NCBI RefSeq assembly: GCF_040548735.1
Contig: NZ_JBEPSD010000003.1
Span: 62,001 to 126,000 of the forward strand
Length of the DNA stretch: 64,000 nucleotides
Reading direction: 5' to 3'
Source of the DNA: Rhodanobacter soli
GTDB taxonomy: Bacteria > Pseudomonadota > Gammaproteobacteria > Xanthomonadales > Rhodanobacteraceae
The translations under genes were made by a program, and so were the position numbers. The notes beneath the pieces are model-generated. The model had not been told where the DNA came from, did not search any database, and was given only the letters and a program-made list of their open reading frames with translations. This document shows, piece after piece, positions 1 to 7,033 of the stretch (positions within the stretch are counted from its first letter, which is position 1; the number at the start of each line of letters is the position of its first letter).

Positions 1-1739
1 CGCTGCTGTTCGCGAGCAGCGCCGCGGTCATCGCCGGGATCGGGCTCAGTTCGCTGTTCCGCATCATGAGCCTGTCCAGCGGCGGCAAGGCGGTGGCCGA
101 AAGCGTGGGGGCGGTGCCGGTGCCGCCGGATACCAGCGACCCGCAACTGCGGCGGCTGCGCAACGTGATCGAGGAAGTCGCCATCGCCGCGGGCGTGCCG
201 GTGCCGGACATCTACCTGATGGCCGACGAAGCGGGCATCAATGCATTCGCCGCCGGCTATTCGGCCTCCGACGCGGCGGTGTGCGTGACCCGGGGCTGCC
301 TCGACAGGCTCAGCCGCGACGAGTTGCAGGGCGTGATCGCGCACGAGTTCAGCCACGTGCTGAACGGCGACATGCGGCTCAACATCCGCCTGATGGGCCT
401 GCTGTTCGGCATCCTGGTGCTGGCGATCGTGGGGCGCCGGGTGATCTGGTTCGGCGGCAGCGGCAACCGTCGGGGTGGCGGCCAGGTATGGCTGATCGGG
501 CTGGCGCTGATGGTGGTCGGCTACATCGGTTATTTCTTCGGGCGGCTGATCCAGGCCGCGGTGGCGCGTTCGCGCGAATCGCTGGCGGATGCTTCGGCCG
601 TGCAGTTCACCCGCCAGACCGACGGCATCGCCGGCGCGTTGAAGAAGATCGCGATCTTCGCCGAAGGCTCCACCCTGCAGGTGGCGAACAAGCAGGAGGT
701 GGCGCACATGCTGTTCGGCGAGGCCGGCACGTTCAATGCGCTGTTCGCCACGCACCCGCCGCTGCTGCAGCGCATCCGTGCGCTCGAGCCCGGTTTCCGC
801 GAGGAAGAGCTGGCCCGGCTGGCCGCCTCGCTGCAGCACCCGACAGCCACGGCGTCGGCCACCCCGATCGCCGACAAGCCGGCGGCGACGCAAGGCGTTG
901 TTCCGGGCATGGCCATGCCGTCCGCGCTGCCCGCCGTGTTGGCCGGTGGTGCTGTCGTCGGCGGCACGGCATCGGCGCCCCGTTTTCAACGTGCTGCCTC
1001 GGTGCGTCAGGCCATGCCGTCTGCGCTGACCGGGGCCGTGCAGCAGCCCGAGTCCGCGCTTGCCGTGATGCTGGCGTTGGCCACGTCGACCGAGGCGGCG
1101 CTGCAGCCGGCGCAGCGGCGGATCGTTGCCGATGCTTTCGGCGATGATGTGCTGCAAACCGTGCAGGCGTTCAATGGCGAAGTAGCGCAGCTCCCGCCGA
1201 TGGCACGCCTGCCGCTGGCCTCGCTGGCGTTTCCCGCATTGAAGCAATTGCCGGAAGGGCGTCAGCAGACCCTGCTGGTCGCGCTCGACGCGCTGGTCAA
1301 GGCCGATGGCAGGGTCGATCTCAACGAATATTGCCTTGCACGCCTGCTGCGTCTGCAGCTCAAGGAGGCCAGCCAGCCTCGCCGTGCGCCGGTCGATGGG
1401 CTGAAGAAACTCCCGGCCTGCCGCGACAGCCTGATCCTGGTTTGCACTATCGTCGCGTCAGGCGGCTGTTCCGACGAGGCGAGCGCCCGCCGCGCCTGGC
1501 TCGTGGCGATGCAGCAAGCCTTCCCGGGGGAGGCGATCGCATGGGCGCCACCGCCGGCGGCGTGGCAGGCACCGCTCGAACGTGCGCTGGATGATCTGGA
1601 TGGACTGCTGCCGGTCGCTAAGGAACTGGTGATCCAGAGTCTGGTCGGCGCGATTCAGGCCGACGGCGTGGTCAGCGTGGAAGAGGCGGAACTACTGCGC
1701 GTGATCTGCGCCAGCCTGCACTGTCCGCTGCCGATGTAG
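1..1739 (+). CDS. M48-family membrane metalloprotease with C-terminal TerB-like region (5' partial)
   Basis: Zinc-dependent membrane endopeptidase of the M48 (HtpX/Ste24-like) family, probably acting in inner-membrane protein quality control. The frame is open from base 3 and already encodes a hydrophobic helix before the first ATG at 66, so the true start lies upstream of the window. Counting from ATG 66, the HEFSH zinc motif begins at residue 93, two further hydrophobic segments follow (about residues 110-122 and 140-160), and SRESLADA carries the expected third zinc ligand, Glu. A long Ala/Pro-rich linker leads to a C-terminal alpha-helical part (about 330-557) containing DALVKADGRVD and IQADGVVSVEEAE, which resemble acidic loops of TerB-like domains. 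That extension makes it longer than plain HtpX. It ends 6 bp from a convergent gene. The M48 call is firm; the TerB call is an inference. Confidence 0.85.
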   Translation, partial: LLFASSAAVIAGIGLSSLFRIMSLSSGGKAVAESVGAVPVPPDTSDPQLRRLRNVIEEVAIAAGVPVPDIYLMADEAGINAFAAGYSASDAAVCVTRGCLDRLSRDELQGVIAHEFSHVLNGDMRLNIRLMGLLFGILVLAIVGRRVIWFGGSGNRRGGGQVWLIGLALMVVGYIGYFFGRLIQAAVARSRESLADASAVQFTRQTDGIAGALKKIAIFAEGSTLQVANKQEVAHMLFGEAGTFNALFATHPPLLQRIRALEPGFREEELARLAASLQHPTATASATPIADKPAATQGVVPGMAMPSALPAVLAGGAVVGGTASAPRFQRAASVRQAMPSALTGAVQQPESALAVMLALATSTEAALQPAQRRIVADAFGDDVLQTVQAFNGEVAQLPPMARLPLASLAFPALKQLPEGRQQTLLVALDALVKADGRVDLNEYCLARLLRLQLKEASQPRRAPVDGLKKLPACRDSLILVCTIVASGGCSDEASARRAWLVAMQQAFPGEAIAWAPPPAAWQAPLERALDDLDGLLPVAKELVIQSLVGAIQADGVVSVEEAELLRVICASLHCPLPM

Positions 1740-1745
1740 GAGCGC

Positions 1746-3365
1746 TCAGGCCTCGCCGCGGATCAAGGCGCCGGCGCGCTCGGCGATCATGATCGTGGGT
1801 GCGTTGGTATTGCCGCTGGGCAGGCTCGGCATCACCGAGGCGTCGACCACGCGCAGGCCGTCCACGTTGCGCACGCGCAGCTCGCTGTCCACCACCGCGC
1901 GGTCGTCGCTGCCCATGCGGCAGGTGCCGACCGGGTGGTAGATGGTTTCCGCCTTGCGCCGGATGAAGTCGGCGTACTCGGCATCGGTACCGATCCGGCG
2001 CTCGGGAAACACCGGCGCGCCGCGATGCGGCGCGAATGCCGCCTGATCGAGAATCTCGCGCGACAGCCGCGCGGCCTCGATCATCATCTTCATGTCGTGG
2101 CCTTCCGGGTCGCTGAGGTAATCGGCGTGGATCGCGATCGGTTGCGCCGGGTCGGCCGAGTGCAGGCGCAGCCGGCCGCGGCTGCGCGGATGCAGGTAGC
2201 ACGCATGCAGCGTGTAGCCGTAGCCGGGCAGGCGATGGCGGCCGTGGTCGTCGAGCAGCGCGGGCACGAAGTGGAACTGCAGGTCGCAGCGCGCGTCGGC
2301 GGCGAAGCGGCTGCGCACGAAACCGCCAGCCTCGGCCACGTTGGAGCTGCCCGGTCCGTCGCGGTGGCGCAGCCAGCGCAGGCCGGCGGACAGCTCGTTG
2401 AGGTGGTCGTAGCTGAGCTTGCCCGGGTTGGCGTCGAGCGTGCAGATGTCCAGGTGGTCCTGCAGGTTGGCGCCGATATCGGGCACGTCGGCGACCACCG
2501 CGATGCCGTGTTCGCGCAGGTGGTCGGCGGGGCCTAACCCGGACAACATCAGCAGTTGCGGCGTGTTGATCGCGCCCGCCGCGAGGATCACCTCGCCGGC
2601 CTCGATCCGCTCGGCGTCATGCCGGCCGCGGCGCAGCTGCACGCCGACGGCGCGGCCCTGCTCGATCAGCACGCGCTCGACCAGCGCATGCGTGCGCACG
2701 TGCAGGTTTTCGCGTTGACGCGCGGGCTTCAGGAACGCCGTCGCGCTGGAGCAACGCGTGCCGTGGCGCTGGGTCACCTGGTAAAGCCCGAAGCCGGCCT
2801 GCTGCTCGCCGTTGAAGTCGTCGTTGCGCGGGAAGCCGGCGCTTTCGGCCGCGTCGATCAAGGTCTCCGACAGCACGTTGCGGTGACGCAGGTCGGCAAC
2901 GCCGAGCGGACCGCCCGTGCCGTGCAGCGCGCTGGCGCCGCGGCTGTTGTCCTCGCTGCGCAGGAACCACGGCAGCACTTCGCGCCATGACCAGCGCGGA
3001 TCGCCGCTGGCTTCGGCCCAGCGGTCGTAGTCGGCCGCCACGCCGCGGATGTAGCACATCGCGTTGATCGCGCTGGAGCCGCCCAGGGTGCGCCCGCGCG
3101 GCCACCACAGGCGGCGCTGGCCGAGCGCGGGCTCCGGCTCGGTGCGGTAGTTCCAGTTGAGCGTTCGGTTGGTGGCCAGGCGGGCGATGCCGGCGGGCAT
3201 GTGGATCAGCGGATTCCAGTCTGAGGGGCCGGCTTCCAGCAGCAGCACGCGTGTGGCCGGGTCGGCACTGAGCCGGTTGGCCAGCACGCAGCCGGCCGAG
3301 CCGGCGCCGACGATGACGTAGTCGTAGTGGTTCAAGGCTTCTCCATAGCTTTGCTGGATGGACAT
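1746..3365 (-). CDS. GMC-family FAD-dependent oxidoreductase (choline/alcohol dehydrogenase-like)
   Basis: Flavoprotein of the glucose-methanol-choline family, oxidising an alcohol substrate that cannot be named from sequence. The N-terminus has the FAD dinucleotide-binding motif VGAGSAGCVLANRL (about residues 18-32). GMC signature 1 follows in the stretch WPRGRTLGGSSAINAM (about 90-105). GMC signature 2 is in GAINTPQLLMLSGLGP (about 265-280). The C-terminal catalytic region contains YHPVGTCRMG and the conserved PSGNTNAPTIMIAER block. At 539 residues it matches BetA/AlkJ-type enzymes. No betB, betI or other glycine-betaine gene is adjacent, so a choline substrate is unsupported. The ATG at 3365 lies only 6 bp from the ATG of the divergent transporter, with no clear Shine-Dalgarno sequence for either. 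Confidence 0.88.
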   Translation of the reverse strand: MSIQQSYGEALNHYDYVIVGAGSAGCVLANRLSADPATRVLLLEAGPSDWNPLIHMPAGIARLATNRTLNWNYRTEPEPALGQRRLWWPRGRTLGGSSAINAMCYIRGVAADYDRWAEASGDPRWSWREVLPWFLRSEDNSRGASALHGTGGPLGVADLRHRNVLSETLIDAAESAGFPRNDDFNGEQQAGFGLYQVTQRHGTRCSSATAFLKPARQRENLHVRTHALVERVLIEQGRAVGVQLRRGRHDAERIEAGEVILAAGAINTPQLLMLSGLGPADHLREHGIAVVADVPDIGANLQDHLDICTLDANPGKLSYDHLNELSAGLRWLRHRDGPGSSNVAEAGGFVRSRFAADARCDLQFHFVPALLDDHGRHRLPGYGYTLHACYLHPRSRGRLRLHSADPAQPIAIHADYLSDPEGHDMKMMIEAARLSREILDQAAFAPHRGAPVFPERRIGTDAEYADFIRRKAETIYHPVGTCRMGSDDRAVVDSELRVRNVDGLRVVDASVMPSLPSGNTNAPTIMIAERAGALIRGEA

Positions 3366-3371
3366 GGCCGC

Positions 3372-4715
3372 ATGCTAGGCTTGCCGCGCCCCACGCTGGA
3401 TGTGCCCGTGAGTTTGCCCCGCCAAACCGTTGTGGAACAAGCCGCCGCGCCGATGCTGTCCGCGCTGGCGTTTTTTTTCGTGATGACTTCGTACTACATC
3501 ATCCGGCCAGTCATGGGCCAGCTGAGCGGTGCGGTCGGCTCGCAGTCACTGCCGCTGTTCTACGGCGCGGTGTTCGTGGTGATGCTGCTGTTGACGCCGG
3601 TGTTCGGCATGCTGGTGGCGCGCTTCCGGCGCAGGCAATTGCTTGGCTGGAGCTACAGCTTCTTCATCCTGTGCCTGCTCGCGTTCGTACCTGCCTTCAT
3701 GGAGCAGGATCGCATCGGCGCGCGCGAGCTGGGTGTGGTGTTTTTCGTCTGGGCCAGCGTGTTCAACCTGTTCGTGGTGTCGCTGTTCTGGAGCTTCATG
3801 GCGGACATCTTCTCCAGCGATCAGGCACGGCGGGTGTTTTCGCTGATCGCGCTGGGCGGCATGGGCGGCGCGGTCTTCGGCCCGTTGGTGACCAAGCTTC
3901 TGGTGCAGCTGATCGGCGTGGCGCCGCTGTTGGTGGTCTCGGCGCTGGCATTGAGCTTTTCGATGATGCTGTTGCTGCAGCTTTCCACGCAGCACGACCG
4001 ACAAGCGGGCAGCCGTGCCGATGAGGCGATTGGCGGCTCGCTGTGGGCCGGCATCAGGGAGTTGTGGTCGCGTCCGTTCCTGCGTTACATGGCCTTGCTG
4101 ATGTTGTTCGGCGACGGCATCGGCACGTTGGCCTATGCGCTGGTAGCCGATTACGCCAAGGCGCATTTCACCAGCACGGTTGCGCGCACGTTGTTCTACA
4201 ACGATCTGGATCTGGCTACCAATCTGCTTGGCGCGGTGCTGCAGCTGAGTGTGACGCCGTGGTTGCTGGTGCGTCGTGGTGCGGGTTGGGGGCTGGTCGT
4301 GCCATCGCTGGTGAATGTGGCCTTGCTGGCTGCCGTGGCGCTGGTCGGTGACGGCAACTTCATGTTCTTCAGCTACAGCGTGCCGCTGCTGGCGGTGATG
4401 ATGGTGATCACGCGCGGCTTCGCCTACGGCATGACCAAGCCGGCGGTGGATGCGCTGTACACGAGGGTGCCGCGCGAGACGCGCTACAAGGGCAAGAATT
4501 TCGTCGAAACCGCGATATGGCGATTCGGTGACGTGGTGGTGACCAGCGCGGTGAGCGGCTTGCGCATGCTGGGCTGGGGTATCGGCGGCTTGGCCCTGGC
4601 CGGTGTCGGCGTCGCCACGCTGGCGGCCATGGTGGCGAGGCGTGCCGGCTGGTCACCCGATCTGGCGCCTGACGATCAAATGCGGGGCGACGGTGGTAAA
4701 ACGCCGCCAGTTTGA
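3372..4715 (+). CDS. MFS-type transporter related to ATP/ADP-translocase-like proteins
   Basis: Integral membrane carrier with about twelve hydrophobic segments over 447 residues. The first helix contains SYYIIRPV, resembling the segment typical of bacterial NTP/NDP-exchange and related MFS proteins. The motif YKGKNFVETAIWRFGD near the C-terminus also recalls that group. The substrate is unknown. The frame is open to an ATG at 3327, but that start would overlap the divergent oxidoreductase start, so I use the ATG at 3372; a GTG at 3402 is also possible. An imperfect hairpin follows the stop codon, in the space shared with the convergent CBS-domain gene. Membrane-carrier identity is firm, the subfamily less so. 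Confidence 0.75.
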   Translation: MLGLPRPTLDVPVSLPRQTVVEQAAAPMLSALAFFFVMTSYYIIRPVMGQLSGAVGSQSLPLFYGAVFVVMLLLTPVFGMLVARFRRRQLLGWSYSFFILCLLAFVPAFMEQDRIGARELGVVFFVWASVFNLFVVSLFWSFMADIFSSDQARRVFSLIALGGMGGAVFGPLVTKLLVQLIGVAPLLVVSALALSFSMMLLLQLSTQHDRQAGSRADEAIGGSLWAGIRELWSRPFLRYMALLMLFGDGIGTLAYALVADYAKAHFTSTVARTLFYNDLDLATNLLGAVLQLSVTPWLLVRRGAGWGLVVPSLVNVALLAAVALVGDGNFMFFSYSVPLLAVMMVITRGFAYGMTKPAVDALYTRVPRETRYKGKNFVETAIWRFGDVVVTSAVSGLRMLGWGIGGLALAGVGVATLAAMVARRAGWSPDLAPDDQMRGDGGKTPPV

Positions 4716-4734
4716 ATCTGGCGGATTGCGTTTT
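4698..4734. terminator. Hairpin between convergent transporter and CBS-domain genes
   Basis: Two nested stems: AAAACGC (4698-4704) pairs with GCGTTTT (4728-4734), and CGCCAG (4705-4710) pairs with CTGGCG (4718-4723) around the loop TTTGAAT, with GATT as an asymmetric bulge. A/T runs on both flanks fit a bidirectional intrinsic terminator for the convergent pair. It overlaps the last codons and the stop of the transporter gene. Confidence 0.65.
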
Positions 4735-4754
4735 CCCGATTCCCGATTCCCGGC

Positions 4755-5183
4755 CTAACTGGTGATATACCGCTGCAGATGCTCGATCTGTTCGGCCTGC
4801 GCGTCGATCACCGCCTTGACCAGGTCGCCGATCGAGATCACCCCGACCACCTTGCCGTCCTGCACCACCGGCAGGTGGCGGATGCGGCTGTCGGTGCACA
4901 GGCGCATGCAGTCGAACACGTCGGTATCCGGGCCGACGGTCAGCGGGTTGCCGCTCATGATGTCGGACACGGCGGTCTGCGACGAGGAGCGGCCCTGCAG
5001 GATCACCTTGCGCGCGTAGTCGCGTTCGGACATGACGCCGACCAGTTGCTCGCCATGCATCACCAGCAGCGCGCCGATCCGATGCTCGGCCATGTGCTTG
5101 ATCGCCTCGAGTACGGGCGCATCCGGTGCAATGCTGTAGATCGCGTTGCCCTTGCCTTGCAGCAGATGTTTGACCTGGCTCAT
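4755..5183 (-). CDS. Tandem CBS-domain protein
   Basis: Small cytosolic protein of 142 residues made almost entirely of two CBS motifs (about residues 10-65 and 72-130), which together form one Bateman module that usually binds an adenosyl ligand such as AMP, ATP or SAM. CBS-type segments are visible in GALLVMHGEQLVGVMSERD and HLPVVQDGKVVGVISIGDL. The reading frame continues far upstream to 5507, but that extension is low-complexity Arg/Pro/Ala sequence overlapping the mtgA region. The ATG at 5183 starts immediately before the first CBS motif and is the likely start. Regulatory partner and ligand are unknown. It resembles stand-alone CBS proteins common in proteobacteria. Confidence 0.85.
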   Translation of the reverse strand: MSQVKHLLQGKGNAIYSIAPDAPVLEAIKHMAEHRIGALLVMHGEQLVGVMSERDYARKVILQGRSSSQTAVSDIMSGNPLTVGPDTDVFDCMRLCTDSRIRHLPVVQDGKVVGVISIGDLVKAVIDAQAEQIEHLQRYITS

Positions 5184-5280
5184 GCTTGGGTCTCCCACCG
5201 GCCCGGGCGGGCCGTCTGGGCACGAGTCTAGCTCCGCCATGGCGCCGGCGTGTAGTGAAGTTGTGAATCCGCGCAGCGGC

Positions 5281-6021
5281 TCAGCGCCGTGCGCGCGGCG
5301 GACCGCGGCCTTCGATATAGGCGGGCCCGCCGAGCTGGTACATCTGCCGCTGGATCCAGTCCGCGCGGCGTTGCACGTAGGCGCTGGGCCGGTCCGCATG
5401 CAGGCGCCGCGGGTTGGGCAGCACCGCGGCGAGGCGGGCGGCCTGGGCCGGACCGAGCCGCGCCGGCGTGGTGTGGAAGTACGCCTCGCTGGCTGCGCCC
5501 ACGCCATAGACGCCGTTGCCCAGCTCGGCGATGTTCATGTACACCTCGAGGATGCGCTGCTTCGGCCAGGTCAGTTCGATCAGCACGGTGAAGTAGGCCT
5601 CCAGCCCCTTGCGCACGAAGCTGCGGCCGTTCCACAGGAACAGGTTCTTGGCGGTCTGCTGGCTGATCGTGCTGGCGCCGCGCAGGCGCCTGCCGTCGTC
5701 GGCCGCGTCGAGCGCGTCCTGGATGGAATCGAGGTCGAAGCCGTGGTGGTAGGGAAACTTCTGGTCCTCGCCGGCCACCATCGCCAGCGGCACCCAGGCC
5801 GACACCTGCGTCCACGGCACCCAGTGCTGGCGCAGCCGGAAGTCCTTCTCGCCGTGGATCCACGCGCCGAGCTGGCGCTCCATCATCATCGCCGACGTCC
5901 ACGGCGGCACGAAGCGCAGCACCAGCACCACCAGCCAGCTCAGCGCCAGCCATGCGAGCAGCAGGATCGCCAGCGAGCGCAGCAGACGAACCAGCGGGGC
6001 ACGGCGGAACGGAGAGGGCAT
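5281..6021 (-). CDS. mtgA: Monofunctional biosynthetic peptidoglycan transglycosylase
   Basis: Glycosyltransferase family 51 enzyme that polymerises lipid II into glycan strands at the periplasmic face of the inner membrane. The 246-residue protein, close to E. coli MtgA in length, has one N-terminal membrane anchor (about residues 12-36). The GT51 catalytic block follows: AGEDQKFPYHHGFD with the general-base Glu, GASTISQQTAKNLFLW, and KQRILEVYMNIAELGNGVYGVGAAS. There is no transpeptidase domain. The open frame extends upstream to 6972 through the antisense of hslO, so the ATG at 6021 before the basic residues and membrane helix is chosen. It is divergent from hslO, with about 100 bp between them. 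Confidence 0.93.
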   Translation of the reverse strand: MPSPFRRAPLVRLLRSLAILLLAWLALSWLVVLVLRFVPPWTSAMMMERQLGAWIHGEKDFRLRQHWVPWTQVSAWVPLAMVAGEDQKFPYHHGFDLDSIQDALDAADDGRRLRGASTISQQTAKNLFLWNGRSFVRKGLEAYFTVLIELTWPKQRILEVYMNIAELGNGVYGVGAASEAYFHTTPARLGPAQAARLAAVLPNPRRLHADRPSAYVQRRADWIQRQMYQLGGPAYIEGRGPPRARR

Positions 6022-6120
6022 GGCGGTACGCGTGGGAAGATGCGGGCAGTATAAGGGGCGTTGTCCGGATGCCGTCGTGCCCCCATCTGTGGCACTTGCC
6101 CTCAATAGAGACCGTCCGCC

Positions 6121-7020
6121 GTGGAAAACCTGCCTGTCGAAGACGTGCTGCATCGCTTCCTGCTGGAACGCGCCGGCGTGCGCGGCACCCTGGTGCGGCT
6201 GGGGCCGGCCTGGCGCGAAGTGGCCGGCCGCGCCGACTACCCATCGGCGCTGCATGCCTTGCTGGGCGAGGCGCTGGCTGCCAGCGCGCTCTTGACCGGC
6301 AACATCAAGCTGGACGGCGCGCTGTCGATCGAACTGAAGAGTTCGGACGCGTTGCGCCTGCTGTTTGCCGAGTGCAGCGACCAGGGCCGCCTGCGCGGCC
6401 TGGCGCGCTGGAACGAACCGTTGTCCGAGCCGCTGGCGCTGGATGCGCTGGCCGACGCGATCATGGCGATCACCATCGGCAACGTGGATCGCGGCCAGCG
6501 TTACCAGGGCCTGGTCGACCTGCGGCACGCCGATCTGGCCGGTTCGCTGGAAGACTATTTCGTGCAGTCCGAACAATTGCCCGCACGGATCCTGCTGGCC
6601 GCCGACGGCGAACATGCGGTCGGCCTGATGCTGCAGAAGATGCCGGGCGAAGGCGGCCGCGATGCCGTGCGGGATGACGATGCATGGAATCGCGTGGTGC
6701 ACCTGACCGCCACCCTGGGCGCGCAGGAACTGCTGGCCATCGCGCCGGAGCAGTTGCTGTACCGGCTTTATCACGAGGAGTCGGTGCGCCTGTTCCAGCC
6801 GCGCCCGCTGGCGTTCGGCTGCAGCTGCAGTCGCGAGCGGGTCACGGCGATGCTGCGCTCGCTCGGCCGTGACGAAGTGGAGGCGGCGTTGGCCGCCCGC
6901 GGCGACGAAATCGAGGTGGTCTGCGAGTTCTGCGCGCAGCGCTACCACTTCGACCGCATTGATGCCGAACACCTGCTCAGCGAAGCCGCGGCACCCGGTG
7001 CACCGGGGACGGCGCAGTAG
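6121..7020 (+). CDS. hslO: Redox-regulated chaperone Hsp33
   Basis: Cytosolic holdase chaperone activated by oxidation of its zinc-binding cysteines, protecting proteins during oxidative and heat stress. The 299-residue protein has the Hsp33 N-terminal domain, including DGALSIELKSSDALRLLFAEC and the central VQSEQLPARILLA. The C-terminal redox switch is intact: CSCSRERV (about residues 236-243) and CEFC (about 267-270) give the CXC...CXXC zinc ligands. The start used is the GTG at 6121, which matches where Hsp33 proteins begin, but there is no obvious Shine-Dalgarno sequence. The gene stops 13 bp before a convergent signalling gene. Confidence 0.94.
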   Translation: MENLPVEDVLHRFLLERAGVRGTLVRLGPAWREVAGRADYPSALHALLGEALAASALLTGNIKLDGALSIELKSSDALRLLFAECSDQGRLRGLARWNEPLSEPLALDALADAIMAITIGNVDRGQRYQGLVDLRHADLAGSLEDYFVQSEQLPARILLAADGEHAVGLMLQKMPGEGGRDAVRDDDAWNRVVHLTATLGAQELLAIAPEQLLYRLYHEESVRLFQPRPLAFGCSCSRERVTAMLRSLGRDEVEAALAARGDEIEVVCEFCAQRYHFDRIDAEHLLSEAAAPGAPGTAQ

Positions 7021-7033
7021 CGATGAGGGCCGA

